This document shows, one piece after another, positions 7,402 to 15,106 of a DNA stretch of 15,106 nt. Numbering within the stretch: the first letter of the stretch is position 1; each line of letters opens with the position of its first letter. The translations under genes were made by a program, and so were the position numbers. The stretch is from an uncultured Clostridia bacterium (GTDB taxonomy: Bacteria; Bacillota_A; Clostridia; TANB77; CAG-508). The DNA lies in the NCBI GenBank assembly GCA_944393295.1, contig CALXZR010000028.1, positions 1 to 15,106 on the forward strand, read 5' to 3'. The notes beneath the pieces were generated by a model. It was not told where the DNA came from, searched no databases, and saw nothing but the letters and a program-made list of their open reading frames with translations.

Positions 7402-8061
7402 CTATAATAAGTTTGTGTTATTTATAACTAATTCAAACCATAACCCCAAATATTTTGCTGCTCTTTTACTCATCTGTGTTCTTTCCATAAATATTTCAAA
7501 ATAATCTATTACAGGGCAAATTTTTGTATCAATTGTTAAATTTAATATTGCTTTTCTTTGCTCTTTGTCTATTATTAATTCTGAATTTGTAACTGCATAA
7601 TTAACTTCATCATGTTTGTCAAATAAACTTCTATCTTTTTTAGAAACTCTACTTCTATGTGCATCAGATTTATCAGCTAAAATAATTGCAGCTGATATAT
7701 CACTTACAGCTGTACCTGTAACTTCATCGTGATTTCCTATTGCCATCATAATTTCTGTTCTATCTTCCACGTCCATACTCATATCTTTTAATATTTGATA
7801 TGCTAAAATAGCTCCAGTATGTGCATGATCTACACGATTTATTGAATTTCCTATATCGTGCATATAACCTGCGATTTTAGCAAGTTCAATTCTATGCTCA
7901 TCATATCCTAAAGTCCTTAAAACATATGCTGCCCTCTCAGCAACTAAACCAACATGTCTTGCAGAGTGTTCTGTATATCCTAGTACATCTAATTGTTTTT
8001 GAGCATTCTTTATTAACTCTTTCAATTCTATGTTGTTTACAACATCATCAAAAGTTACCAT
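7402..8061 (-). CDS. HD-domain phosphohydrolase
   Basis: 219-residue soluble protein of the HD metal-dependent phosphohydrolase superfamily, which hydrolyses phosphate esters of nucleotides, (di)nucleotide signals or RNA. The metal-site residues are present in order: H36 (SARHVG), H68-D69 (YMHDIGN), H79 and H81, H111-D112 (GNHDE) and D130 (LADKSDAHRSR). The substrate cannot be told from sequence. Similar HD proteins sit just before secD in other Clostridia, to my knowledge, so the link to the Sec genes is probably conserved and not accidental. It is first in its transcript, with a clear promoter at 8090-8118 and a GGAGG site before the ATG. Its TAG stop is part of the ribosome binding site of secD. 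Confidence 0.9.
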   Translation of the reverse strand: MVTFDDVVNNIELKELIKNAQKQLDVLGYTEHSARHVGLVAERAAYVLRTLGYDEHRIELAKIAGYMHDIGNSINRVDHAHTGAILAYQILKDMSMDVEDRTEIMMAIGNHDEVTGTAVSDISAAIILADKSDAHRSRVSKKDRSLFDKHDEVNYAVTNSELIIDKEQRKAILNLTIDTKICPVIDYFEIFMERTQMSKRAAKYLGLWFELVINNTNLL

Positions 8062-8089
8062 CTTTTCCTCCTACTATAAATCTTTGTTC

Positions 8090-8118
8090 ATTTTATATTA
8101 AATATCAAAAAATATCAA
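8090..8118 (-). promoter_or_regulatory. Sigma-A-type promoter for the HD-secD-secF operon
   Basis: On the minus strand TTGATA (8113-8118) and TAAAAT (8090-8095) are separated by exactly 17 nt, close to the sigma-A consensus. The implied start is about 20 nt upstream of the HD ATG. A terminator lies just upstream at 8147-8171, so this promoter separates the operon from the TIGR04086 gene. Confidence 0.65.
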
Positions 8119-8146
8119 CTACTTTTTTAGATTTTTAAATAAAACT

Positions 8147-8171
8147 AAAAAAGAAGGATTTCTCCCTCTTC
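8147..8171 (-). terminator. Intrinsic terminator after the TIGR04086 gene
   Basis: On the minus strand GAAG at 8171-8168 pairs with CTTC at 8156-8153, extended past a bulged A by one G-C and one G-U pair, with a 6-nt loop. Six U follow (complement of 8147-8152). The stem is modest, but its place just after the stop of the TIGR04086 gene and the clean U-run support it. Confidence 0.6.
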
Positions 8172-8187
8172 GATAGTTTAATATTAT

Positions 8188-8562
8188 CTATACTTTTGAT
8201 TTTAAATTTACCCCTAAAATTCCACCTACTGCTCCTGCTAATATTCCCATACCAATCATTATTCCAGAATACAAATTTAAACTAAAATTTTTATTTAATA
8301 CGCTAGAAATTATATAAATTGTTACAATATACAAAGCACCTAAAATTGCTCCATTTAAAATTCCTTTTTCTTTTATTTTTCTGGAAATTAAAAAGCTACC
8401 AATTAAAATACTTATACTCGAAATTACAATAATAGATGGGCTTATTATTTCTTCCGACACATCAGAAAAACTCAAAACTAAAGAAAGAATAATTAAAGCC
8501 ATTAATGTAATAATTATAGAAAAAATAAGTGTTTTTCCAAAATCAATAAATAAATTATTCAT
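8188..8562 (-). CDS. Small four-helix membrane protein, TIGR04086 family type
   Basis: 124 residues, very hydrophobic, with four predicted membrane helices (about 10-31, 41-60, 68-88 and 97-118) and short loops. The GILNGAILGALYI stretch in the third helix and the glycine-rich last helix (GIMIGMGILAGAVGGILG) resemble the TIGR04086 family of Clostridia. Its position between tgt and secD is where that family is usually found. The role is unknown. In many Clostridia this gene lies beside the SCIFF peptide and its radical-SAM maturase; neither is here. The ATG has a GAGGGGA site upstream. Terminators lie on both sides, so it appears to be a single-gene transcript. Its promoter must lie in 8563-8625, where I found only weak candidates. 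Confidence 0.78.
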   Translation of the reverse strand: MNNLFIDFGKTLIFSIIITLMALIILSLVLSFSDVSEEIISPSIIVISSISILIGSFLISRKIKEKGILNGAILGALYIVTIYIISSVLNKNFSLNLYSGIMIGMGILAGAVGGILGVNLKSKV

Positions 8563-8620
8563 ATTTTTACTTCCCCTCTTTTTTCTAAATTTTATGCTTT
8601 ATATTTCTTTTTTATACTAA

Positions 8621-8654
8621 AATAACAAAAGTCCTCCAAATATTTTTTGAAGGA
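8621..8654 (-). terminator. Intrinsic terminator after the WG-repeat gene
   Basis: A 9-bp stem with one mismatch (8632-8640 with 8646-8654) has a 5-nt loop. On the minus strand it is followed by CTTTTGTTATTTT. It lies 26 nt past the WG-gene stop. The plus strand also has TCTTGTTTT after the stem. Confidence 0.6.
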
Positions 8655-8680
8655 GTCTTGTTTTAATTATTTACTTCCAC

Positions 8681-10246
8681 TTATTCACTAGTTACATTTC
8701 CTTCTGTAACTTGATTTTCTACATTTTGAACAACATTATTATCTATACCAGTATTTTCTGCTAAATTATTTTCTTCTTTCACAGATACTAAATTATTATT
8801 TATCATATATTCTGCTACTTCTAATTGCATTCCATTAAATTCCATATAGTAATTTGTAACTCCTGCTCTAGTTACTGAATAAATTCTTGAGCATACTGTT
8901 GGAACTATAATTCTTCTTGCTAATACATCATAAACACCATATCCACCATTTTGATTTATTACTATACCTTGTATTCCTGTACTTTCTGGTAGTATTAAAA
9001 CTCCAGCTTCTCCTATATTTGTGTTTGTATTATTTGAACTAGAACTTGAACTTTGTGTTTCTTCCATTGAATATCCAAGTCCATCATATACAGTTTTTGC
9101 AAGTTCATTTCCCTCTATATCAAATAATCCATATTTTGCACCTTGTTTTACTGGAATACATGTGTCAAATAAAATAACTGGATCTTCGATTGTTTCTGCA
9201 AACTCACTTTCTGCAAAAGTTCCATTTTCATCCTCTAATCCTATTTGGTCATATTCAGCATGTATTACAACATCACCTTGTCTATTTAAAACTCCATATT
9301 TTCCATTTCTTTCAACTAAATATAGTTGCTTTTCTGCATTTAGTACTGAAATATCATCATACTCTGTAGGAGTAATTATTTCTTGTCCATTACTTGAAAG
9401 CAAACCTATTGTATTAGCAGCATATACAAAGAATTCTTGTACATTTTGTATAAATTCTATTTCACTGTATTTTACACTAATTACTTCTTCACCTTTTAAA
9501 TTAATTACACCAAATTTTCCATCGTTACCAACTACGATATATCCATATACTAGAGCTCTAATGTTTTCATATTCACCTGTTATATTTGTATATCCTAATT
9601 TTCCAGCAATAGTTTTAGCTTCACTATAAAGTGTTGGTAATGTATATATCCTTATTCTGTTTTCCTCTTCTGTATTTATTTGAATATTAAATACATCTGG
9701 TAATATTTCAAATGGAATGTATAAATTTCCTTCTACTAATTTTATAGGATGTTCTAATGTAAACACCTCTTGAGTTTCATTTTCAGATCTAACTGTAAGC
9801 TCAACACCATATTGTTCTTCTTCAGCAGTTTTCTTTTCTTCTGAAATACTATCTTCATCATTTAAAATGTATTTAGTCATTTTATCCGAATCAGCTTCTA
9901 AGGCAACAGCTTCGTGATTGCTAGATATATAACCACTATTTTCATTTTCATTATACTTACCATAATCACCTTTAGTATATGTACAATTCATTATTCTAGC
10001 TATTTCTCTAGCATTAACGTAAGTATTACCATCAATTTCTGTAAATAGACTAGAAGAAAATTCCACTCTTGTACCATCAACAAAAACCTTTAATATAAGC
10101 GAATCTTGATACTTTATAAATAAGATTAACACGAATAAAAAAGCTATTAGTACTGCACATAGTATAATTGAGATAAGTACCATTCTTTTTTTTCTGTTTC
10201 TCGCCTCATTCTCCTTTACAAATTTGTCGCTTTCTTCTAAATTCAT
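8681..10246 (-). CDS. Membrane-anchored WG-repeat protein with copper-amine-oxidase-like N-terminal region
   Basis: 521 residues. A short basic cytoplasmic N-terminus (RNRKKR) leads into a single helix (22-44), so the rest should be outside the cell. Residues about 50-205 resemble the copper amine oxidase N-terminal-like fold of Firmicute surface proteins (VFVDGTRVEF, YVNAREIA, YIPFEILPDVF). Residues about 232-450 contain five divergent WG-type repeats centred near 244 (KFGVI), 280 (IGLLS), 316 (KYGVL), 371 (KYGLF) and 435 (GYGVY), with Phe or Tyr in place of the Trp. A Ser/Asn/Thr linker (about 405-420) splits repeats 4 and 5, and an Asn/Glu/Val-rich tail follows. No sortase motif is seen. 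It begins 33 nt after tgt with no terminator between, so the two are cotranscribed. It takes the place YajC usually holds. The role is unknown, perhaps envelope binding. Confidence 0.85.
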   Translation of the reverse strand: MNLEESDKFVKENEARNRKKRMVLISIILCAVLIAFLFVLILFIKYQDSLILKVFVDGTRVEFSSSLFTEIDGNTYVNAREIARIMNCTYTKGDYGKYNENENSGYISSNHEAVALEADSDKMTKYILNDEDSISEEKKTAEEEQYGVELTVRSENETQEVFTLEHPIKLVEGNLYIPFEILPDVFNIQINTEEENRIRIYTLPTLYSEAKTIAGKLGYTNITGEYENIRALVYGYIVVGNDGKFGVINLKGEEVISVKYSEIEFIQNVQEFFVYAANTIGLLSSNGQEIITPTEYDDISVLNAEKQLYLVERNGKYGVLNRQGDVVIHAEYDQIGLEDENGTFAESEFAETIEDPVILFDTCIPVKQGAKYGLFDIEGNELAKTVYDGLGYSMEETQSSSSSSNNTNTNIGEAGVLILPESTGIQGIVINQNGGYGVYDVLARRIIVPTVCSRIYSVTRAGVTNYYMEFNGMQLEVAEYMINNNLVSVKEENNLAENTGIDNNVVQNVENQVTEGNVTSE

Positions 10247-10279
10247 CCCCGCACCAATCCTTTCTAAAGGCTAAAATAC

Positions 10280-11413
<1,134 letters not shown>

Positions 11414-11428
11414 TTACTCCTTTTATCT

Positions 11429-11434
11429 ATTATA
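11429..11434 (-). promoter_or_regulatory. Possible internal -10 box before tgt
   Basis: A perfect TATAAT on the minus strand lies 18 nt upstream of the tgt start in the 92-nt queA-tgt gap. No recognisable -35 is present at 17 nt. The gap otherwise shows nothing but AT-rich sequence, so this is only a weak candidate for extra tgt transcription. Confidence 0.25.
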
Positions 11435-11502
11435 TTTTCTTAGCAAATTAATTAAAATTTTTTTCAAAGCCTACAAAACATTTACATAGCTCTATTTACA
11501 AA

Positions 11503-12528
11503 CTAACAAATAAACATTGCATCTCCAAAACTGAAGAATTTATATCTATCTTCTACTGCCTTTTTATAAGCCTCCATAATGAAATCTTTTCCAGCTAAAC
11601 TTGAAACTAACATTATTAGAGTAGACTCAGGCAAATGAAAATTTGTAATTAAGCAGTCTACACATTTAAAATTATAACCTGGATAAATAAAAATACTTGT
11701 ATCTGTTTCTATTTCCTTCATTTTTCCATTTTCATCAGAAACAGATTCTAAAACTCTGCAAGAAGTTGTCCCTACTGCAATTACTCTATGACCTGTTTCT
11801 TTTGCTTTATTTATTTTATCTGCCTCTATCTGCTTTACATAGAAATGCTCTGAATGCATTTGGTGCTCTTCTACATTTTCTACCTTTACTGGTCTAAAAG
11901 TGCCTATTCCAACATGAAGTGTTACTTTTGCAATTTCTACACCTTTTTTTCTAATTTTTTCTAAAAGCTCCTCTGTAAAATGAAGACCTGCTGTTGGAGC
12001 TGCTGCTGATCCTTCATATTTAGCATATACAGTTTGATATTTTTCATTTTCTTCTTTTATATTTTCTTTAATATATGGTGGTAGAGGCATTAAACCAATT
12101 TGGTCTAAAATTTCATTAAATATTCCTTTATATGTAAATCTAACTTTTCTATTTCCTCCAGGTAAAGTTTCTAAAACTTCTGAATTTAATAGTCCATCTC
12201 CAAAAGAAACCTTTGCTCCTGCCTTTAGTTTATTTCCTGGACGTACCATAGCTTCCCAATCGTCGTTTTCAATTCTTTTTAATAAAAGAAATTCTACCTT
12301 TGCCCCTGTATCTTTTTTTCCATATAATCTCGCTGGTATAACTTTAGTATCATTTAAAACTAAACAATCTCCTGGCTCTAAATAATCAATTATATCTTTA
12401 AAAACTTTATTCTCTATCTCTTTTGTATCTCTATGAAGTACCATAAGTCTTGCTTCATCTCTTTTGTCGTATGGATGTTGTGCAATTAGTTCTTCTGGTA
12501 ATTCATAATTAAAATCTGATACTTTCAT
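11503..12528 (-). CDS. queA: S-adenosylmethionine:tRNA ribosyltransferase-isomerase
   Basis: The 341-residue enzyme transfers and isomerises the ribosyl part of S-adenosylmethionine onto preQ1 in tRNA to make epoxyqueuosine. The family stretches are clear: ELIAQHP and RDEARLMV near the start, [32 protein letters not shown], the invariant [53 protein letters not shown] and the end [11 protein letters not shown]. Length is typical and all blocks are intact. Its start is 15 nt after the coaE stop, with an AAGGG site overlapping that stop, so it is translationally linked to the broken coaE. tgt follows, the usual queA-tgt order. Confidence 0.97.
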   Translation of the reverse strand: MKVSDFNYELPEELIAQHPYDKRDEARLMVLHRDTKEIENKVFKDIIDYLEPGDCLVLNDTKVIPARLYGKKDTGAKVEFLLLKRIENDDWEAMVRPGNKLKAGAKVSFGDGLLNSEVLETLPGGNRKVRFTYKGIFNEILDQIGLMPLPPYIKENIKEENEKYQTVYAKYEGSAAAPTAGLHFTEELLEKIRKKGVEIAKVTLHVGIGTFRPVKVENVEEHQMHSEHFYVKQIEADKINKAKETGHRVIAVGTTSCRVLESVSDENGKMKEIETDTSIFIYPGYNFKCVDCLITNFHLPESTLIMLVSSLAGKDFIMEAYKKAVEDRYKFFSFGDAMFIC

Positions 12529-12543
12529 TTTTGCTACCCTTCT

Positions 12544-13141
12544 TTATATTTTTAAATTACTTAAAATCTTACTTATAACTTCTTTTAATTCTTCTGTATT
12601 ATCTGAATTATTTTCTATTACAAAATCAGCTTTTTCTTTAAAAAACTTATCTGATTTTTGAATTTTTAACCTTTGCATAGCTGTTTCTTTTGAGATATTA
12701 TCTCTTTTGCAAACTCTATCTAACTTTATGTTTTCTTCTGCAATTACTGCAATAGTGTAATTGCAATGCTCATCTAATCTAGCCTCGTACAATAAAGGTG
12801 CATCTATGCCTACAATTTCTTTTCCTTGCTTTTCTAGTTTTCTTAATCTTTCTAAAATTTCTTCGACTACATATTTAAAAGTTAATTTATTTAAATTTTC
12901 AAGAGCCTGTTTATTTTTATATATTATTTCTCCTAATTTTTTTCTATTTAAGCTTCCATCCTCTTTTAAAATTTCTTTTCCAAAAACTTCAATTATACTT
13001 TTCATATAATCTGAATTTGGTACTGTTAATTCCTTTGCAACTTTATCACAATCTATTACTTCAATACCGCATTTTTCTTAATATATCACTTAAAGTTGTT
13101 TTCCCTGAACCAGAGCTTCCAGTAATTCCTAAGATTTTCAT
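12544..13141 (-). pseudogene. coaE: Dephospho-CoA kinase gene, interrupted by a +1 frameshift (or sequence error)
   Basis: CoaE phosphorylates dephospho-CoA in the last step of coenzyme A synthesis. The true start is the ATG at 13139-13141, behind AAGGA. Translation gives MKILGITGSSGSGKTT, a complete P-loop (G8-T15), but stops at a TGA (13061-13063) after 26 codons. Dropping one A from the A5 run (13072-13076) restores one frame of about 198 residues, the normal CoaE length. The rejoined part reads CGIEVIDCDKVAKEL, then the rest is intact: GSLNRKKLGEIIY, the KRDNISKETAMQRLKIQ lid and KADFVIEN. An alignment from memory to B. subtilis CoaE needs exactly this one-base removal. An internal ATG at 13005 gives 153 residues without the P-loop, so that product cannot be a kinase. 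It sits between rnhA and queA in one operon. Confidence 0.85.
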
Positions 13142-13187
13142 TTCTTTTTGTCCTTTTAGTTATTTAGATTTAGGCAATCTATAAACC

Positions 13188-13628
13188 TTAAAATGAATAT
13201 TTTTTAGCAGCCGAAGTTGCTAAAAAATCGCATCTATTATTTAATTCATCTGTACTATGTCCTTTTACTTTTATAAAAGTAACTTTATGCTTATTAGTAA
13301 GTGAAATTAGCTCTTGCCAAAGCTCTTTGTTTTTTACTGGTTCTTTCTTTGAGTTTTGCCACCCCTTTGCAATCCAGCCTTCAATCCAATTTTCATTAAA
13401 AGCATTTACCACATAAGCGCTATCACTATAAATTTTAACTATGCATTCTTCTTTTAGCATTTTTAAAGCTTCTATTACTGCTGTCATTTCCATAATATTG
13501 TTTGTAGTATTTTTTGCACCACCAGAAATTTCCTTTTGTTTTCCTTGAAATATTAATATAGCTCCCCAGCCACCTGGACCTGGGTTTCCTGAGCAAGCAC
13601 CATCTGTGTAAATTGTTACTTCTTTCAT
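13188..13628 (-). CDS. rnhA: Ribonuclease HI
   Basis: 146-residue type 1 RNase H, which cuts the RNA strand of RNA-DNA hybrids using two metal ions and helps remove primers and R-loops. All four carboxylates are present: D9 (YTDGACSGNPGPGGWG), E47 (NNIMEMTAV), D69 (YSDSAYVVN) and D134 (NNRCDFLAT). The flexible-loop histidine is H124 (VKGHS). The basic handle region WIAKGWQNSKKEPVKN is also kept, so this is the E. coli-like long form. No hybrid-binding domain precedes it. The ATG follows AAAGGA. It is first in the rnhA-coaE-queA-tgt operon, with no terminator before coaE (46 nt gap), and its promoter faces that of tmcAL. Confidence 0.96.
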   Translation of the reverse strand: MKEVTIYTDGACSGNPGPGGWGAILIFQGKQKEISGGAKNTTNNIMEMTAVIEALKMLKEECIVKIYSDSAYVVNAFNENWIEGWIAKGWQNSKKEPVKNKELWQELISLTNKHKVTFIKVKGHSTDELNNRCDFLATSAAKKYSF

Positions 13629-13641
13629 ATTACATCCTTTA

Positions 13642-13670
13642 TTGTTTTTTTTATTAATATATGATATTAT
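13642..13670 (+). promoter_or_regulatory. Promoter of tmcAL
   Basis: TTGTTT (13642-13647) and TATTAT (13665-13670) have a 17-nt spacer on the plus strand. The implied start near 13677 leaves a 5' leader of about 35 nt before the TTG start codon. The -10 overlaps the -10 of the rnhA promoter. Confidence 0.55.
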
Positions 13671-13694
13671 ATCAGTAAATTTTAAATATTACAA
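13666..13694 (-). promoter_or_regulatory. Promoter of rnhA operon
   Basis: On the minus strand TTGTAA (13689-13694) and a perfect TATAAT (13666-13671) are 17 nt apart. The implied start near 13659 leaves about 30 nt of leader. This is the only good promoter seen for the rnhA-coaE-queA-tgt-WG genes. Confidence 0.65.
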
Positions 13695-13711
13695 TATGGT
13701 GGTGATATTAT

Positions 13712-14938
13712 TTGAATGGTGTTTTAGGAATTGTATCAGAATATAACCCTTTTCACAATGGTCATTTATTACATCTTCAAGATTCAAAAAAATTAACTCA
13801 TACAGATTTTACCATAGCAGTTATGAGTGGAAATTTTGTACAAAGAGGCGACACTTCAATAGTAGATAAGTGGACGAAGACAGAAATGGCTTTAAAGGCT
13901 GGAATTGATTTAGTTGTTGAACTTCCTACTTTATATGCAATTTCAAGTGCAGAAAACTTTGCTGAGGGGGCAATAAAAATTTTAAATAGTTTAGGCATAG
14001 TAGATTATGTTTCTTTTGGTAGTGAAATTGGAGAAATCTCTCCTTTAAATGATGTTGCTCAAGTGCTTTACAAAGAACCTAAAGAATTTTCTACACTTAT
14101 AGCTCGTCAATTACGTTCTGGTCTTTCTTATCCGAAAGCTCGTGAACTTGCTATACAAATGTATTTTGGTAGTTCTCAAAAATACACAGAAATTTTAGAA
14201 AATCCAAATAATATACTTGGTATTGAATATTTAAAAGCTTTAAAAAAGTATAAAAGTCCTATTAGACCAATTACTCTTAAAAGAAAATATAGCGACTACA
14301 ACAGCGCAGATGTTAAAAGTGGAATTGCAAGTGCAACCGCAATTAGAACTATGATTCAAAAAAATAAAAATATCCATTATGTAGTACCTTTTGAAACTTA
14401 TGAACTTTTAGAAGAAAAAAAAGAATGTGGTCAAATTATTCCAAGTCTATCTGTTTTTTCAAAAGAAATAATATATACTTTAAGAAAAATGACTTTATCT
14501 GAGATAGCCTCTCTTCCCGATGTCTCTGAGGGCTTAGAAAATAAAATAAAAGCTGCAGCAAATACTTCAAATACTTTGGAAGATTTAATTTCAAAAATTA
14601 AATCTAAGCGTTACACGCAAAGTCGTATACAAAGAATTTTACTTTATGCTCTGCTTAATATTTCAGAAAAAGATATAAATATGTCTAGAAGGCAAGTTCC
14701 ATATATAAGAGTTTTAGGTTTTAATAAGCATGGTAAAAAAATAATTTCAGCAATTGCAAATCAAAATCCTAAAATTCAAATAATTGTATCTGTAAAGAAA
14801 TTTATGGAAAATAATACAGATAAGCATTTGCATACTATGATGTCTAAAGATATTTTTGCAACTAATGTATATACTTTAGGCTATGGTAATGGTTCTTTAG
14901 CTAACTTAGATTATACACACAAAGTGATAGAAGTATAA
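13712..14938 (+). CDS. tmcAL: tRNA(Met) cytidine acetate ligase
   Basis: 408-residue nucleotidyltransferase-fold enzyme (YlbM family) that uses ATP and acetate to make N4-acetylcytidine at the wobble position of elongator tRNA-Met. The N-terminal HIGH-type ATP site is EYNPFHNGH (10-18), followed by the family motif MSGNFVQRGD (38-47) and VDKWTKTEMALKAG. Later blocks are SFGSEIG, NNILGIEYLKAL, SATAIRTMI, RIQRILLYALLNI and YIRVLGFN. Length matches B. subtilis YlbM (about 415). The start is TTG at 13712: it gives the family N-terminus and has a GGTGGTG site 8 nt upstream. An ATG four bases on is out of frame and closes after three codons. It is transcribed alone, divergent from rnhA, and ends in a hairpin terminator. 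Confidence 0.95.
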   Translation: MNGVLGIVSEYNPFHNGHLLHLQDSKKLTHTDFTIAVMSGNFVQRGDTSIVDKWTKTEMALKAGIDLVVELPTLYAISSAENFAEGAIKILNSLGIVDYVSFGSEIGEISPLNDVAQVLYKEPKEFSTLIARQLRSGLSYPKARELAIQMYFGSSQKYTEILENPNNILGIEYLKALKKYKSPIRPITLKRKYSDYNSADVKSGIASATAIRTMIQKNKNIHYVVPFETYELLEEKKECGQIIPSLSVFSKEIIYTLRKMTLSEIASLPDVSEGLENKIKAAANTSNTLEDLISKIKSKRYTQSRIQRILLYALLNISEKDINMSRRQVPYIRVLGFNKHGKKIISAIANQNPKIQIIVSVKKFMENNTDKHLHTMMSKDIFATNVYTLGYGNGSLANLDYTHKVIEV

Positions 14939-14941
14939 ATT

Positions 14942-14969
14942 AAGACCTACTTTGCAGTAGGTCTTTTAG
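14942..14969 (+). terminator. Intrinsic terminator of tmcAL
   Basis: A perfect 9-bp stem (AAGACCTAC at 14942-14950, GTAGGTCTT at 14957-14965) with a 6-nt loop is followed by TTAGTTTAATTT. It starts 4 nt past the tmcAL stop. It also lies just after the stop of the convergent minus-strand gene, so it may serve both directions. Confidence 0.85.
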
Positions 14970-14970
14970 T

Positions 14971-15106
14971 TTAATTTACTACTAAATTATTTTCTATTAA
15001 AATTGCTTCTATTTTTCCTTTAAGTTCTTCATATCCATTTTTTTTCGATAAATCTCTATAAAATATTTCTAGTCTTTCTGCAATATAATATTTATCTTCT
15101 TCTGTA
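14971..15106 (-). CDS. C-terminal end of an unrecognised protein gene (partial)
   Basis: A minus-strand frame enters from the right edge and runs 44 codons to a TAA at 14971-14973. The visible tail is acidic and helical in character (EEDKYYIAERLEIFYRDLS, then GYEELKGKIEAILIENN). No motif is recognisable. It converges on tmcAL and shares the hairpin at 14942-14965. Codon use fits the rest of the window, and the placement of its stop right beside the shared terminator supports a real gene. Confidence 0.6.
   Translation of the reverse strand, partial: TEEDKYYIAERLEIFYRDLSKKNGYEELKGKIEAILIENNLVVN

Noticed and set aside
9021..9629. A 202-codon plus-strand open frame opposite the WG-repeat gene
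   Set aside because: It is antisense to a well-supported gene, has Ser/Pro/Cys-rich shadow composition and no ribosome binding site, and resembles no family I know.
12544..13005. A 153-residue CoaE starting at the internal ATG
   Set aside because: It lacks the P-loop and the IDCD segment that are encoded just upstream; the natural gene starts at 13141 with a frameshift.
13061..13141. Classical programmed ribosomal frameshift in coaE
   Set aside because: No X-XXY-YYZ heptamer or stimulatory structure was seen, an A5 run is short for slippage, and CoaE is not known to use recoding. Kept only as a possible alternative.
14971..15106. Acetate kinase or phosphotransacetylase gene next to tmcAL
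   Set aside because: Such neighbours occur in some Firmicutes, but the visible 44-residue tail has no match I can recognise.

Overview
The window is very AT-rich, has strong GGAGG-type ribosome binding sites and simple U-tract terminators, and carries genes typical of low-GC Firmicutes (TmcAL, a TIGR04086-like membrane protein, the queA-tgt-secDF neighbourhood). This suggests a Clostridia-type Gram-positive chromosome, possibly an uncultured gut lineage (inference). It looks like a core housekeeping region: I saw no transposase, phage gene, tRNA, rRNA or CRISPR array.

Layout. 1-209 is the 3' end of an unrecognised plus-strand gene. 210-599 has no protein gene but holds a strong hairpin (228-269), a TATAAT box, and a block closed by a perfect 13-bp inverted repeat (290-302 with 510-522) that ends in a bidirectional terminator. 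I read it as a candidate structured RNA. From 600 to 13628 everything is on the minus strand. In transcription order: rnhA, coaE (broken by one extra A in an A-run), queA, tgt, a membrane-anchored WG-repeat protein, a terminator, a four-helix TIGR04086-type protein, a terminator, then a good promoter driving an HD-domain phosphohydrolase, a SecD-like and a SecF-like protein. After another terminator come an ABC ATPase and its permease, which is fused to a CPBP protease domain. Last are a zinc-ribbon/HTH protein and tyrS. Upstream of rnhA, tmcAL runs on the plus strand from a promoter whose -10 element overlaps that of rnhA. A convergent partial minus-strand gene closes the window.

Functional themes. 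tRNA function dominates: TyrRS charging, QueA and Tgt for queuosine at position 34, and TmcAL for N4-acetylcytidine in elongator tRNA-Met. The second theme is the membrane: a reduced SecD/SecF pair, the ABC-2/CPBP fusion, and two membrane proteins of unknown role. The most notable points are the candidate RNA at 280-560, the coaE frameshift, the SecDF pair lacking the SecD proton-relay aspartate and the last two SecF helices, and a WG-repeat protein where YajC would be expected.
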